The notes below the pieces were generated by a model. The model worked only from the letters and a program-made list of their open reading frames with translations. It made no database searches and was not told the DNA's origin. DNA of 45,201 nucleotides, taken from contig WLJO01000018.1 in assembly GCA_009701715.1 (NCBI GenBank), forward strand, positions 1 to 45,201, given 5' to 3'. The first letter of the stretch is position 1, and each line of letters opens with the position of its first letter. The position numbers were made by a program, and so were the translations under genes. The stretch is from Actinomycetota bacterium. Lineage in GTDB: Bacteria; Actinomycetota; Acidimicrobiia; Acidimicrobiales; Ilumatobacteraceae. Shown here piece by piece: positions 10,105 to 18,139 of the stretch.

Positions 10105-10110
10105 TAGGCT
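10105..10110 (+). promoter_or_regulatory. Putative -10 box, leaderless start of PAC2 gene
   Basis: TAGGCT is followed by 7 bases and the ATG at 10118. It lies in the 27-base gap after the AftB-like gene. Confidence 0.5.
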
Positions 10111-10117
10111 CGGACCG

Positions 10118-10990
10118 ATGGCTCGACGCGAAGAACTGGTGTGGGAGGGCGACGGCCCGCCCGCCCTCAACCGCCCCATCATGGTGCTCGCGCTCACTGG
10201 GTTGTTCGACATCTCGTCCGTGGCCACTCAGTCAATCGAACACCTCGTGAGCACCCACAAGGTGGAGACGGTGGCCACGATCGACCCCGACGGCTTCTAC
10301 GACTTCCAGCAGGAGCGACCGACTGTCTGGCTCGACGAGTACGGCGACCGCCAGATCTCGTGGCCCGCGAACGAGTTCCACGCCATCCGCTACCCCGGTT
10401 TCCCCCACGACCTCGTGGTGCTCTCCGGAGTCGAGCCACACGTCCGCTGGCGCACGTTCTGCGAACTCGTGGTGGAGGTTGCCCGGCGCACCGGTTGCGA
10501 GGTGGTCGTCACCGTGGGGGCATCGCCCGAGGCGGTACCGCACACGCGCACCCCGGGCGTCTTCGGGTCCACCACCAACGACGAACTCGCCCGCGCCCTC
10601 GGCCTGTCACGCCCGCAGTACCAGGGGCCCACCGGTGTGTTCGGCGTGCTGCAGGAGATGCTCGACCGTTCCAGCCTCCCCGGGGTGTCGTTGCGCGTGC
10701 CGGTACCGCACTACCTGATGAACGCAGAGCACCCGAAGTCCACGGCCGCGCTGCTGCGCCACCTCGAGCACGTGATTGGTGTTCCCACCGGGCACGCCGC
10801 GCTCGCCGAGGAGATCGACCGCTGGAAGGAACTTCACAGAACCGCCGTGGAGGACGACCCACAGGCGCGCTCGTTCCTCGAGGTGCTCGAACGGGACTTC
10901 GACCGCCGGACCGAGGCCGCTATCCCGACCGCGGATGACTTAGCGAGCCAGTTCGAGCAGTTCCTCCGCGACCAACGACCCGAGGAGTAG
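10118..10990 (+). CDS. PAC2 (proteasome assembly chaperone) family protein
   Basis: The protein has 290 residues and no signal peptide or membrane helix. It has the PAC2 fold pattern: MVLALTGLFDISSVATQSIE near the N-terminus, a central LVVLSGVEPHVRW strand and turn, an EVVVTVGASPEAVPHTR segment, and GVFGVLQEMLD with SLRVPVPHYL. The last 70 residues (ALAEEIDRWKEL, then VEDDPQARSFLEVLERDFD) are the helical tail of actinobacterial members such as Rv2125. In eukaryotes and archaea the family assists proteasome assembly. In Actinobacteria its function is not established. No proteasome or Pup genes are visible nearby. Confidence 0.85.
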   Translation: MARREELVWEGDGPPALNRPIMVLALTGLFDISSVATQSIEHLVSTHKVETVATIDPDGFYDFQQERPTVWLDEYGDRQISWPANEFHAIRYPGFPHDLVVLSGVEPHVRWRTFCELVVEVARRTGCEVVVTVGASPEAVPHTRTPGVFGSTTNDELARALGLSRPQYQGPTGVFGVLQEMLDRSSLPGVSLRVPVPHYLMNAEHPKSTAALLRHLEHVIGVPTGHAALAEEIDRWKELHRTAVEDDPQARSFLEVLERDFDRRTEAAIPTADDLASQFEQFLRDQRPEE

Positions 10991-11020
10991 CGGCCTGAAA
11001 CCTGGCCTCGGGGGACGTGA

Positions 11021-11026
11021 CAGGAT
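11021..11026 (+). promoter_or_regulatory. Putative -10 box for the cupin gene
   Basis: CAGGAT is followed by 6 bases and the ATG at 11033. The first base deviates from TANNNT, so this is weaker than the other examples. Confidence 0.35.
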
Positions 11027-11032
11027 GACGCC

Positions 11033-11539
11033 ATGTCATTCCGTCGCGTCATCACCGGCCACGACTCCTCCGGAGCCGCCATCTTCCTCGCTGACGAGCA
11101 GGTCGAGTCCATCGGCGCAGGCGGGTTCTCGTACGACCCGATCTGGGCAACCGACAACGCCCCGATCGTGCCCAACGACGGTTCAATCCCCAAGCACCCC
11201 GTGTTCTTCCCGGTTCCCGGTGGCTCGCGGGTGATCACCTGGGTCGCCCAGCCAGAGGGCACTGCCGCTCCGGAGGCCACGCCAGAGGAACTGGACGCAG
11301 CGGCGCCCGGCCTGTTCGGCCACATGGAGACCGACGATCCCGGTATGCACACCACGCAGACCATTGACATCGACATCGTGATGAGCGGCGAGATCTGGAT
11401 GGAAGTGGACAACGGCGAACAGGTTCACCTCAAGCAGGGCGACGTGCTCATCCAGAACGGCACCCGGCACCGGTGGGTCAACCGGTCCTCCAGCCCCACC
11501 GTGATCCTCTCGGTGATCATCGGCGCCGACAAGGTGTGA
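11033..11539 (+). CDS. Cupin-domain protein
   Basis: The protein has 168 residues and is cytosolic by sequence. The C-terminal half holds a cupin barrel: IDIDIVMSGEIWMEVDNGEQ (motif 1 region), VHLKQGDVLIQNGTRHRWVN (motif 2 region, with His residues that could bind metal), and a closing VILSVIIGADKV strand. The N-terminal 70 residues (SFRRVITGHDSSGAAIF, then FFPVPGGSRVITWV) are typical of a cupin family often annotated near dioxygenase or aromatic pathways. The substrate cannot be told. It runs convergent with the deacetylase gene 11 bases downstream. Confidence 0.8.
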   Translation: MSFRRVITGHDSSGAAIFLADEQVESIGAGGFSYDPIWATDNAPIVPNDGSIPKHPVFFPVPGGSRVITWVAQPEGTAAPEATPEELDAAAPGLFGHMETDDPGMHTTQTIDIDIVMSGEIWMEVDNGEQVHLKQGDVLIQNGTRHRWVNRSSSPTVILSVIIGADKV

Positions 11540-11550
11540 GCGACAACCGC

Positions 11551-12210
11551 TTACGCCCCCGGCGCAACCTCGTCCACCCGTAGCGCTGCGTACTCCGCCG
11601 TCGGCACACCAGCCGCGAGGTGCACGCACCCGTCCGGGAAGTCCTGGCGGAACTCGACACGGCGTGTTGCGGCCGCGGTGAGGAACTCGGACAGCCGCGC
11701 CGAGCACGCGTCGGCAACGTCGTGCAGCACCACCACCGACCAGTCGCTCGCGTCGATGTCAGCAAGCGCCCGCTCCACCCAACCGGCTTGGTCGTACCAG
11801 TCGCCGGGAACGCAGGTCCACGACACCACGGTGGCGCCGATGGACGCCAGGTGTGCTGCGCCGAACGGGCTCATCAACCGATGGTCCATCACGCCGCCCA
11901 CGCCGTACGGCCGGAACAGCAGACCCTCGCCGCCGAGCGCGTTCACGAGGCGCACGGTGTCGTCGATCTCGTACTGCACGGCTCGGTCGTCCAGCTCGCC
12001 GAACGGGACTGAGTGTGTCCACGTGTGATTACCCACCCGATGGCCGAGTTCTGCTGCACGACGCGCCCGCACCCGACCCTCGTACGTCGCTGCCTTCTGG
12101 CCGATCACGAAGAACGTGGCCACCACCCCGTGAGCAGCGAGCACCTCGAGCACCTCATCGGTCACCCCCGCCGTGGGGCCGTTGTCGAACGTGATCGTGA
12201 CCCGCTTCAT
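11551..12210 (-). CDS. Polysaccharide deacetylase (CE4) with TFDNGP variant motif
   Basis: The protein has 219 residues and no signal peptide, so it may be cytosolic or act on a precursor. The NodB-like domain fills the protein: motif 1 is TFDNGP (residues 7-12), where most CE4 enzymes have TFDDGP; motif 2 is HTWTH; motif 3 is FRPYG; late motifs include SWTCVPGDWYD and VVLHDVAD. The Asn replaces an Asp that usually binds the metal. A TFDNGP subgroup exists among annotated deacetylases, so this is a variant rather than a clear pseudoenzyme. The ATG at 12210 overlaps the murD2 stop by 4 bases (ATGA), so translation is coupled to a cell-wall ligase. A role in modifying peptidoglycan or a precursor is inferred. 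The longer upstream frame is antisense-like shadow over murD2. Confidence 0.8.
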   Translation of the reverse strand: MKRVTITFDNGPTAGVTDEVLEVLAAHGVVATFFVIGQKAATYEGRVRARRAAELGHRVGNHTWTHSVPFGELDDRAVQYEIDDTVRLVNALGGEGLLFRPYGVGGVMDHRLMSPFGAAHLASIGATVVSWTCVPGDWYDQAGWVERALADIDASDWSVVVLHDVADACSARLSEFLTAAATRRVEFRQDFPDGCVHLAAGVPTAEYAALRVDEVAPGA

Positions 12211-13469
12211 GGCTGTGTCATACCCCTCTGCTCGAGCAGTGCACGGAATGCCGCACTGCGCGCACGGTAGTCGGCGAACTCGCCGTAGCTCGTTGCGCCG
12301 GGTGACAGCAGCAGCACACCCTGCTCCGACGGGTCCACCGCATCCACCGCCTCGGGCAGCGTGTCCACGGTGAGCGGCCGCTGCGAACCCGCTCGCTCGA
12401 TCTCGTCGGCAACCCGCCGGCCGGCCGGCCCCATCGCAATCACCCGGACGGTGGGCCGCAGCGACAGCGCGGCGCCAAATGTGCGGTAGTCGATCTCCCG
12501 GTCGTAGCCGCCTACGAGCAACGTGACGGGACGGTCTGCGAACACCTCGAGTGCATGCATCACTGCCTCTGGTGCCGTGGCGAGCACGTCGTCCACCACC
12601 ATCATCCCGCCGTACCAACCGAGTGTGTGCAGGCGGTGCTCGAGCGGCTCGTACGTGGTGAGTGCGTGCGCAAACGCTGGGTGGATGTCACCGACGATCA
12701 TGGCTGCCGCGTGGAGAGCGAGGCTGGCGTTGCGGCGATTGTGCACGCCCTGCAGGCGCAGCCCGTCGAGCGGCAGTAGCGCATCGTCGTCCAGCACGAT
12801 CTGTCGCCTGCGGATCCCTTGCGCGATGTTGGCCAGTGCCGGCTGCTCGCCGTTCACGAACACCACATCGCTCGACGCGAACAGGCACAGCTTGTCGGCC
12901 ACGTAGCGCTCGAACGAGCCGTGCCAGTCGAGGTGCTCCTCGTAGATCGAGGTGAAGATGCCGATCTCGGGCGACACGGTGGCATCTGCGCACTGATAGC
13001 TGGAACACTCGAGCACCACCCATGCCTCGGGTGAGTCGAGGATCTCCACAGCCGGGCGGCCGATGTTGCCCGCCAGCTCCACCGGAAACCCCGCCGCCTC
13101 GAGCAGGTGGGCGGTGAGGCTCCCCGTGGTGGACTTTCCCTTGGTTCCGGTAACGCCCACGGTGCGCAGTCCCTCGCGCTCGGCAAGCACCATCGCGGTG
13201 AGGCCGGTGACCACGCCGCCGCGGGCGACGAAGTCCACGAGTTCCGGTCGGTACTTGCTCACGCCTGGTGACTTGATGACAACGTCCACACCCGCCAGGT
13301 CGATGGGCGTTCGCCCACCGGCCGCCAACTCGCGTGCGCCGTCGTCGACGGTGTTCACACTTGCTGGCGCGCATCGCTGCGGGTCGCCCAACAGCCCGAG
13401 CGCGGCGCGACCCTCGCGCCCGAGGCCCCACACCAGCACGCGCTTGCCGTCGAGATCACGAAAGAGCAT
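12207..13469 (-). CDS. murD2: MurD2-type UDP-MurNAc-L-Ala:L-glutamate ligase
   Basis: The protein has 420 residues, slightly shorter than classical MurD. It has an N-terminal Rossmann-like part (VLVWGLGREGRAAL), the ATP loop GVTGTKGKSTT (classical MurD usually has GTNGKTT/S), the central ligase domain with NIGRPAVEIL, ECSSYQ and EEHLDWHGSFERYV, and the C-terminal ligase fold (GGYDREIDYRTF, then LLLSPGATSYGEFADYRARS). In Xanthomonas oryzae MurD2 adds L-Glu, not D-Glu, to UDP-MurNAc-L-Ala and MurL then epimerises it. The immediately preceding murL-like gene overlaps this one by 14 bases, which is why I assign the MurD2 type. The ATG at 13469 is chosen because GGAAGG lies a few bases before it; the ATG at 13508 lies deeper inside murL. 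The L-Glu preference is inferred. Confidence 0.75.
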   Translation of the reverse strand: MLFRDLDGKRVLVWGLGREGRAALGLLGDPQRCAPASVNTVDDGARELAAGGRTPIDLAGVDVVIKSPGVSKYRPELVDFVARGGVVTGLTAMVLAEREGLRTVGVTGTKGKSTTGSLTAHLLEAAGFPVELAGNIGRPAVEILDSPEAWVVLECSSYQCADATVSPEIGIFTSIYEEHLDWHGSFERYVADKLCLFASSDVVFVNGEQPALANIAQGIRRRQIVLDDDALLPLDGLRLQGVHNRRNASLALHAAAMIVGDIHPAFAHALTTYEPLEHRLHTLGWYGGMMVVDDVLATAPEAVMHALEVFADRPVTLLVGGYDREIDYRTFGAALSLRPTVRVIAMGPAGRRVADEIERAGSQRPLTVDTLPEAVDAVDPSEQGVLLLSPGATSYGEFADYRARSAAFRALLEQRGMTQP

Positions 13470-14769
13470 CGGCTGCCTTCCGCCATTCGTCAGGAATGCG
13501 ATCCTCACTGCGTTCGGACAACGGGTCCCACGTTGGGTTCACCGGCACCTCGCTGGCGAGTGCTTGCACCACCGCGTGGTTGCCCCACCGCGGATCCTGC
13601 GCCAACCGAGCCATGGCCCAGTTCGATTCGTCCACTGTGCCGATGCACTCCATCGGCGGCTCGCCGGAGATACCGAGGATCGCCCGATAGGCATCTGCGG
13701 CGGCGGCACTCGCGTCTGCCAGCAGATCAAGCCCGACGATTCGCTGCATCGTCTCCGGAGACAGGAACGGCGCCAGACCGAGGAACACGAAGCGACACTT
13801 CGGGCAGTCGCCGCACCAGCGCATGCCCGAGGCGCGGCCCGCTGCCGTGTACGCACGGTTGCAGCTGGTGACGGTGTCGAAGTATCGCGGCAGTCCGGCA
13901 AAGCGGCGACAGATCTCCACCTCGTGCAGCGGCCGCAGCAGCGAGAAGTACGGCACCGGCAGGTACTCCGACAGCAGTCGCTCGCAGTCGAGGCTCTTGG
14001 ACCACTGATGGTTCACCGCTATGCCCCGATACTGAGCCAGCGGAACCGACGCAGACGCCTCGTTCGACATGATGACCGCCGAGTAACCGAGCCCGATGGA
14101 GAGCGCTGCGAGTGCCGCTGAATTGATGGCTGTCACCGGAACGTGACCGTTCAGCGCACCGATCTCGTTCAGGTTGAGCAGTTTCGGGTCGATGATTCGA
14201 TCCACCACCAAGTGTTCCACTCCAGCAAGAACAGCCGTCTCGTCGATGGCGCGGTGCGTGCGCACCGAGCCGAGCACGAGCGGCATGCCTGCTCGCTTCA
14301 TACTCTCGATGGTGACGATCGAGTCCTTGCCGCCGCCGACGGCCACGACGGCCGGTGCGCCGCTGTCCGTGCCACGTCCGCGATTACCCTCGTCCGTGTC
14401 TTGGCCGAGGTTGACCGGCTCGCGGAGTTCGAACCCGGGGCGGATGGGCTCGAGCCCGTTCGTCATCGCGAACTCGGCGAGTCCGTACAGGAACAGTTCC
14501 TCGGTGAACCGGGACAGCCAACCCGGGATGCCGGTGACCGTGCCCGGCGCTGCCGCCTTGTAGTAACTGGTGCTGGCGGCAACGTGCAGTACGTTGCAGG
14601 CCCGCTCGAACCCCTCGTTGGCGTCGAAACGATCGGCATGCGGGAACACGTACCGCTCCTCGAAGGCGACAGTGCCGAGGGTGTAGCGGTGCACCAGCAC
14701 CCCCCGGTCGTAGTCCCAACCGTTGAGTTCTAAACACTCAACCTCCCGGGGCTCGAACGACTCACGCAT
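13456..14769 (-). CDS. murL: MurL-like UDP-MurNAc-L-Ala-L-Glu epimerase
   Basis: The protein has 437 residues. An N-terminal part (WDYDRGVLVHRYTLG, then FEERYVFP) leads to a PP-loop-like nucleotide site VAVGGGKDSIVTIESMK (near residue 155). A conserved stretch LGYSAVIMSNEASAS, with VNHQWSKSLDCERLLSEYL after it, follows, and a Cys-pair motif MRWCGDCPKCRFVFLGLAPF. This is the architecture of MurL, the ATP-dependent enzyme that converts the terminal L-Glu of UDP-MurNAc-L-Ala-L-Glu to D-Glu. Gene order murL-murD2 matches the known pair. The ATG at 14769 is used; longer frames run into the divergent epoxide hydrolase gene. The assignment rests on recognised sequence pattern and on the partner gene. 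Confidence 0.75.
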   Translation of the reverse strand: MRESFEPREVECLELNGWDYDRGVLVHRYTLGTVAFEERYVFPHADRFDANEGFERACNVLHVAASTSYYKAAAPGTVTGIPGWLSRFTEELFLYGLAEFAMTNGLEPIRPGFELREPVNLGQDTDEGNRGRGTDSGAPAVVAVGGGKDSIVTIESMKRAGMPLVLGSVRTHRAIDETAVLAGVEHLVVDRIIDPKLLNLNEIGALNGHVPVTAINSAALAALSIGLGYSAVIMSNEASASVPLAQYRGIAVNHQWSKSLDCERLLSEYLPVPYFSLLRPLHEVEICRRFAGLPRYFDTVTSCNRAYTAAGRASGMRWCGDCPKCRFVFLGLAPFLSPETMQRIVGLDLLADASAAAADAYRAILGISGEPPMECIGTVDESNWAMARLAQDPRWGNHAVVQALASEVPVNPTWDPLSERSEDRIPDEWRKAADALS

Positions 14770-14779
14770 GATGCCTGCC

Positions 14780-14789
14780 ACGCTACGGT
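14780..14789. promoter_or_regulatory. Overlapping divergent -10 boxes, murL operon and epoxide hydrolase
   Basis: Only 27 bases separate the two start codons. On plus, TACGGT (14784-14789) is 7 bases before ATG 14797. On minus, TAGCGT (14780-14785) is 10 bases before ATG 14769. The two hexamers share 2 bases, so RNA polymerase could hardly occupy both at once. Confidence 0.5.
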
Positions 14790-14796
14790 GCGCATC

Positions 14797-15954
14797 ATGT
14801 CCGAGGCGATCACCCCGTTCCAGATCAACGTCCCCGAGGCAGACCTCGCGGACCTGCGCGCACGGCTCCAGCACGCCCGTCTGCCCGAGGCCGAGACGGT
14901 GAGCGACTGGTCCCAGGGCGTTCCCGTCGCCTATGTGCGCGAGTTGCTCGACTACTGGCGCACGTCGTACGACTGGCGTCGGGGCGAGGCCCTGCTCAAC
15001 GGCTTCCCGCAGTTCCGCACCCCGCTAGACGGGCCGGACGGCACACCACTCGACATCCACTTCCTGCACGTCCGCTCCCCCGAGCCCAACGCCCTGCCGC
15101 TCGTGATGACACACGGCTGGCCCGGCTCGGTGCTCGAGTTCCACAAGGTGATCGGCCCGCTCACCGATCCCCGTGCCCACGGCGGCAACCCGGCAGACGC
15201 CTTTCACGTGGTCGCGCCCGCCCTTCCTGGCTACGGATTCAGCGGGAAGCCCACGACCACCGGTTGGGGTGTGCAGCACACGGCCAAGGCTTGGGGACAG
15301 CTCATGCGTCGCCTCGGCTACCCGCGCTACGGCGCGCAGGGCGGCGACTGGGGCGCCATCACGACTACCTGGATTGGCCGGGTTGACCCGGAGGGTTGCC
15401 TCGGCCTCCACATCAACATGCCGATAGCCCTACCGTCTGCCGAGGACATGGCCGACCTCTCGCTACGCGAGATGGACGGACTTGCGGCGATGAAGTTCTA
15501 CAACGAGCACGACTCCGGCTATTCCAAGCAGCAGTCGACGCGCCCCCAGACGCTCGGCTATGCGCTCGTGGACTCGCCGGTCGGCCAGATGGCATGGATC
15601 GTCGAGAAGTTTTTCCAGTGGACGGACTGCGACGGCCACCCCGAGAACATCCTCACCAAGGACGAATTGCTCGACAACGTGATGCTCTACTGGCTCACGG
15701 CTGCAGGTGCGTCGTCTGCTCGGCTCTACTGGGAATCGTTTGCGTCGTCTGCGTCGCGCGACCCGGTCACGGTCCCGTCGGGTATGTCGATCTTTCCGAA
15801 GGAAATCTTCCGCCCGTCACGCCGGTGGGCCGAGCGCATCTATACCGACATCCGTCACTGGAATGAGCTGGACAAGGGTGGGCACTTCGCTGCGTTCGAA
15901 CAGCCCGAACAGTTCGTGAACGAGGTCCGCACCTTCTTCGGCCACGTGCGCTGA
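14797..15954 (+). CDS. Epoxide hydrolase (EHN plus alpha/beta hydrolase)
   Basis: The protein has 385 residues. Residues 1-110 are the epoxide hydrolase N-terminal region (ITPFQINVPEADLADLRARL, LPEAETVSDWSQG). The hydrolase core has the oxyanion motif HGWPGS, the nucleophile motif GAQGGDWGA, and the C-terminal His in KGGHFAAFEQPEQF. These match microsomal-type soluble epoxide hydrolases, which open epoxides to diols via a covalent Asp ester. The natural substrate is unknown; actinobacteria often carry several such enzymes. ATG 14797 is preferred to ATG 14788 because of the upstream TACGGT. There is no link in function to the divergent murL operon beyond the shared promoter region. Confidence 0.88.
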   Translation: MSEAITPFQINVPEADLADLRARLQHARLPEAETVSDWSQGVPVAYVRELLDYWRTSYDWRRGEALLNGFPQFRTPLDGPDGTPLDIHFLHVRSPEPNALPLVMTHGWPGSVLEFHKVIGPLTDPRAHGGNPADAFHVVAPALPGYGFSGKPTTTGWGVQHTAKAWGQLMRRLGYPRYGAQGGDWGAITTTWIGRVDPEGCLGLHINMPIALPSAEDMADLSLREMDGLAAMKFYNEHDSGYSKQQSTRPQTLGYALVDSPVGQMAWIVEKFFQWTDCDGHPENILTKDELLDNVMLYWLTAAGASSARLYWESFASSASRDPVTVPSGMSIFPKEIFRPSRRWAERIYTDIRHWNELDKGGHFAAFEQPEQFVNEVRTFFGHVR

Positions 15955-15999
15955 TCCGTTCAGGGAGGGCACCAGGGACAGCGTCGCTGGTTGCCGCAA

Positions 16000-16818
16000 C
16001 TAGCGCGTCAACAGGCGGCGCATCGCCCGGTACACCACACCGGCACGGCGTCGCACACGCATCTTCATCCGCCGCAGGCCCAACAGGACGAGGATCGCGG
16101 GGGTGACGGTGAATGAGCCCGCAGCAATACGGCGCCGATAGCGCTCCTCGATCGTGCCCTTGACCTGCCTGCGGACCCGTTGGTCCAACGAGTACACGAA
16201 CGACGCACTGCCGTGGTGATAGATCGTGCCGTCGAGATAATGCTGACCCCGCGTACCCCCAAACGGCGCCGGCTGTCCCGGACGCAGCACCGTCAACTCC
16301 TCGCCCGCCCGCAGCATCTGCAGACCGACCAGTCGGCCCGTGTCGATCCCGAACCTCGTGACTCCCTCGAAGAAGTCGAGTGACGGGATGGCGCGCACGG
16401 GGAACGCCATGAAGCACGGGTGTGTCATCCCGAGGTATTCCGGGCCAGCAGCGAGGGTCACGTCGTCGAGGCGGTCGAGCCACGACGGGTTGGTCGGGAA
16501 GCAGTCCGAGTCCAGCACGATCACGTGACTCGTGGTGAAGGCGAACTCGCCCAACGCCCGGTTGAGCGCAACGGGATGGTCGTGGCCGAGCACGGCAACA
16601 CACTCTGCGTTCGCCTCGAACTCGAGCACCTGTGCCACACGCGGAAGGCTTTCCAGCGCGGCGCGGTCTGACCGGTTCTGGTCGACCACCACGACACTGG
16701 CGACGCGCCCGTCGCTCCAGCGGTCCACTTGCTGGAGTGTGTGCGTCACCCAGAAAAGGTCGCCGAAGTGGCACGTAACCACCGTGTACGTCCGATCAGC
16801 AGCCTCCGCGAGTGACAC
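16000..16818 (-). CDS. Family 2 glycosyltransferase
   Basis: The protein has 272 residues from GTG 16818. The GT-A core shows TYTVVTCHFGD, the nucleotide-site VVVDQNRSD, and the DxD-type metal motif VIVLDSDCFPTNP, then WLDRL. The C-terminal 80 residues are basic with a short hydrophobic stretch (TPAILVLLGLRRMKMRVRRR), possibly a membrane-associating helix. The sugar donor and acceptor are not deducible. The chosen start has TACGTT 6 bases upstream; the longer frame from 16875 overlaps the next gene. It runs convergent with the epoxide hydrolase, with 45 bases between that hold no convincing hairpin. Confidence 0.75.
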   Translation of the reverse strand: MSLAEAADRTYTVVTCHFGDLFWVTHTLQQVDRWSDGRVASVVVVDQNRSDRAALESLPRVAQVLEFEANAECVAVLGHDHPVALNRALGEFAFTTSHVIVLDSDCFPTNPSWLDRLDDVTLAAGPEYLGMTHPCFMAFPVRAIPSLDFFEGVTRFGIDTGRLVGLQMLRAGEELTVLRPGQPAPFGGTRGQHYLDGTIYHHGSASFVYSLDQRVRRQVKGTIEERYRRRIAAGSFTVTPAILVLLGLRRMKMRVRRRAGVVYRAMRRLLTR

Positions 16819-16824
16819 GTCGCC

Positions 16825-16830
16825 AACGTA
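16825..16830 (-). promoter_or_regulatory. Putative -10 box, leaderless start of GT2 gene
   Basis: On the minus strand TACGTT, 6 bases, then GTG 16818. Confidence 0.45.
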
Positions 16831-16840
16831 CCGGCCCGCA

Positions 16841-18127
16841 TCAGGGCCGCATGAATACCTGTGGCTCGGCGGCACCGGCCGGACTCTTGGAGGGCCGGTT
16901 CGAGAGCATCCGGAAGTCCGGGTCGTGCTTCATGATCTCGCGGCGGGCGATGGTCATCTTGTGCACTTCGTCCGGGCCGTCGGCGATCCGCAGCGTGCGC
17001 TGGCTCGCGTACATGTATGCGAGCGGCGTGAACTGTGTGACACCCGCCGCGCCGTACACCTGAATGGCTCGATCAATCACCGCACAGGCCATGCGGGGAA
17101 CGGCCACCTTGATGCCGGCGATGTCGTTTGCGGCGGCCTTGTTGCCCACGGTGTCCATCATGTGCGCCGCATGGAGCACGTACTGGCGCGCCATGTCAAT
17201 CTCGATCCGGGATTCCGCGATCCAGTCCTGCACGAGGCCCTTGTGAGCAACGGATGAGCCGAACGTGGACCGCACGAGCGAACGCTTCACCATGTACTCG
17301 AGCGCCCGCTCGGCTGCGCCGATGGAGCGCATGCAGTGATGGATCCGCCCCGGTCCGAGACGGGCCTGAGAGATCGCAAATCCGCCACCTTCCTCACCGA
17401 GGAGGTAGTCCGCCGGTACACGCACGTTGTTGTAGATGATCTCGGGATGACCGCCGCCGTGGTCGAAGCCGAACACGTGCGGCTGGCGCCCGATGGTGAG
17501 GCCGGGTGTGTCGAGGGGGACGACAATCATCGACTGCTGTCGGTGCGGCGAGGCATCCGGATTCGTCTTGCCCATTGCCACGAGCAACTTGCAGCGGGGC
17601 GACACCGCACCCGAGGAGAACCACTTCTTGCCGTTGAGCACGTAGTGGTCGCCGTCGCGCTCGATGCGCAGGCTGATATTGGTGGCGTCGGAGGATGCGT
17701 TGTCCGGTTCGGTCATCGAGAATGCCGAACGGATCTCGCCCTCGAGGAGTGGTGCGAGGAATCGTTGCTTCACCTCGGTGGATCCGTAGAGGTTGAGGAT
17801 CTCCATGTTGCCGGTGTCGGGTGCGGAGCAGTTGAGCGCCTCGGAGGCGAACTCCACCTTGCCGAGCTGCTCCGAGATCGGGGCGTAGTCAAGATTGGAC
17901 AGCTTCGTCCCTGGCGCATCGGGGGACAGGTGCGGGATGAAGAGGTTCCACAGCCCGACTTGGTGGGCCTTCTTCTTCAGTTCCACCATGACCGGCGGGT
18001 ACCCCTCACGGCCGAGGGCCTCTACCTGCTCGTGGTAGGTCTCCTCCGCCGGGTAGATCTCGTTGTCCATGAACTCCTGGACCCGCTCGAGGGTCTGGCG
18101 CCCGACTGCTGTCTGTTCCATAGGCAT
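16841..18127 (-). CDS. Acyl-CoA dehydrogenase, ACAD10/11-like
   Basis: The protein has 428 residues. It shows the FAD dehydrogenase motifs FSMTEPDNASSDATNIS and YVLNGKKWFSSGA, the middle domain with VRVPADYLLGEEGGGF, and the helical C-terminal domain with VYGAAGVTQFTPLAYMY and RIADGPDEVHKMTIARREI. The last motif is characteristic of the ACAD10/11 group, where an Asp (IADGPDE) stands where medium-chain enzymes have the catalytic Glu (IYEGT). In animals this group handles 4-hydroxyacyl-CoA after phosphorylation by an attached kinase domain. Here no kinase gene is next to it, so the substrate may differ. TAGTGT 6 bases before ATG 18127 supports that start. Confidence 0.85.
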   Translation of the reverse strand: MPMEQTAVGRQTLERVQEFMDNEIYPAEETYHEQVEALGREGYPPVMVELKKKAHQVGLWNLFIPHLSPDAPGTKLSNLDYAPISEQLGKVEFASEALNCSAPDTGNMEILNLYGSTEVKQRFLAPLLEGEIRSAFSMTEPDNASSDATNISLRIERDGDHYVLNGKKWFSSGAVSPRCKLLVAMGKTNPDASPHRQQSMIVVPLDTPGLTIGRQPHVFGFDHGGGHPEIIYNNVRVPADYLLGEEGGGFAISQARLGPGRIHHCMRSIGAAERALEYMVKRSLVRSTFGSSVAHKGLVQDWIAESRIEIDMARQYVLHAAHMMDTVGNKAAANDIAGIKVAVPRMACAVIDRAIQVYGAAGVTQFTPLAYMYASQRTLRIADGPDEVHKMTIARREIMKHDPDFRMLSNRPSKSPAGAAEPQVFMRP

Positions 18128-18133
18128 GCGCGC

Positions 18134-18139
18134 ACACTA
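18134..18139 (-). promoter_or_regulatory. Putative -10 box, leaderless start of ACAD gene
   Basis: On the minus strand TAGTGT, 6 bases, then ATG 18127. Confidence 0.55.

Noticed and set aside
12211-12618. 5' extension of the deacetylase frame to 12618
   Set aside because: It lies inside murD2 in another frame and reads Arg-rich. The conserved domain begins at ATG 12210, which overlaps the murD2 stop as expected for coupling.
15955-15999. Terminator between the convergent epoxide hydrolase and GT2 genes
   Set aside because: The only inverted repeat (CAGCG/CGCTG) has a 1-base centre and cannot form a normal hairpin.
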